A stretch of DNA of 18,066 nucleotides from an uncultured Alphaproteobacteria bacterium. Its GTDB lineage: Bacteria > Pseudomonadota > Alphaproteobacteria > Rhizobiales > Pleomorphomonadaceae. Positions 16,070 through 18,066 of the stretch are shown one piece after another (the stretch's first letter is position 1; each line of letters opens with the position of its first letter). The stretch spans positions 1 to 18,066 of the forward strand of contig CALCDT010000175.1 of NCBI GenBank assembly GCA_937900425.1. Direction: 5' to 3'. Below the pieces are notes generated by a model that was not told the DNA's origin, searched no databases, and saw only the letters and a list, made by a program, of their open reading frames with translations. Made by a program: the position numbers and the translations under genes.

Positions 16070-18066
<1,997 letters not shown>

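Overview
The window looks like chromosome of a high-GC alphaproteobacterium, most likely of the order Hyphomicrobiales (Rhizobiales). Three things point there. Protein-coding DNA is very GC-rich (45 of 60 bases in one clpB stretch I counted). A DUF4167 protein, an alphaproteobacterial family, is present. The gene order ubiG / lysC - ptsP - prfA - prmC - DUF4167 - clpB is a chromosomal arrangement I know from that order. I cannot name the species. Most of the window is core housekeeping DNA. I see no rRNA, tRNA, CRISPR array, transposase or phage gene.

Layout. Positions 1-451 (minus) hold the 5' part of purE, cut by the window edge. Positions 649-855 (minus) and 1570-1749 (plus) are two small DUF465/YdcH-like genes, divergent around a 714 bp spacer whose right part is AT-rich and promoter-like. 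A strong intrinsic terminator (1896-1940) closes the second. Then come an OpgC-type membrane acyltransferase (2280-3485) and an AMP-forming acyl-CoA synthetase (3693-5318), converging on ubiG (5458-6213, minus). A stretch of about 1.9 kb separates ubiG from lysC. It holds one sulfotransferase gene (7070-7822) of much lower GC content, flanked by non-coding DNA and followed by a cluster of inverted repeats. This is the one segment that looks acquired. From 8153 to the right end everything is on the plus strand: lysC, ptsP, prfA, prmC (overlapping prfA by 4 bp), a DUF4167 gene with a 7-residue tandem repeat, a strong terminator, and clpB, which runs off the right edge.

How the genes relate. PrfA and PrmC form a functional pair: PrmC methylates the glutamine of the release-factor GGQ motif, and the ATGA overlap suggests translational coupling. 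LysC opens the aspartate amino-acid pathway and PtsP starts the nitrogen-related phosphotransfer chain. UbiG acts in ubiquinone synthesis and PurE in purine synthesis. ClpB is the heat-shock disaggregase. OpgC and the sulfotransferase would both decorate glycans or envelope molecules, but nothing here shows that they work together.

Most worth a second look: the low-GC sulfotransferase island and its inverted-repeat cluster; the two-type 21-bp repeat array in the DUF4167 gene; a possible internal GTG start in lysC that would make a separate regulatory subunit; the divergent DUF465 pair with its palindrome and heat-shock-like promoter; and a 663 bp gap upstream of the DUF4167 gene with a spaced 9 bp inverted repeat. 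I did not find a convincing new multi-gene system.
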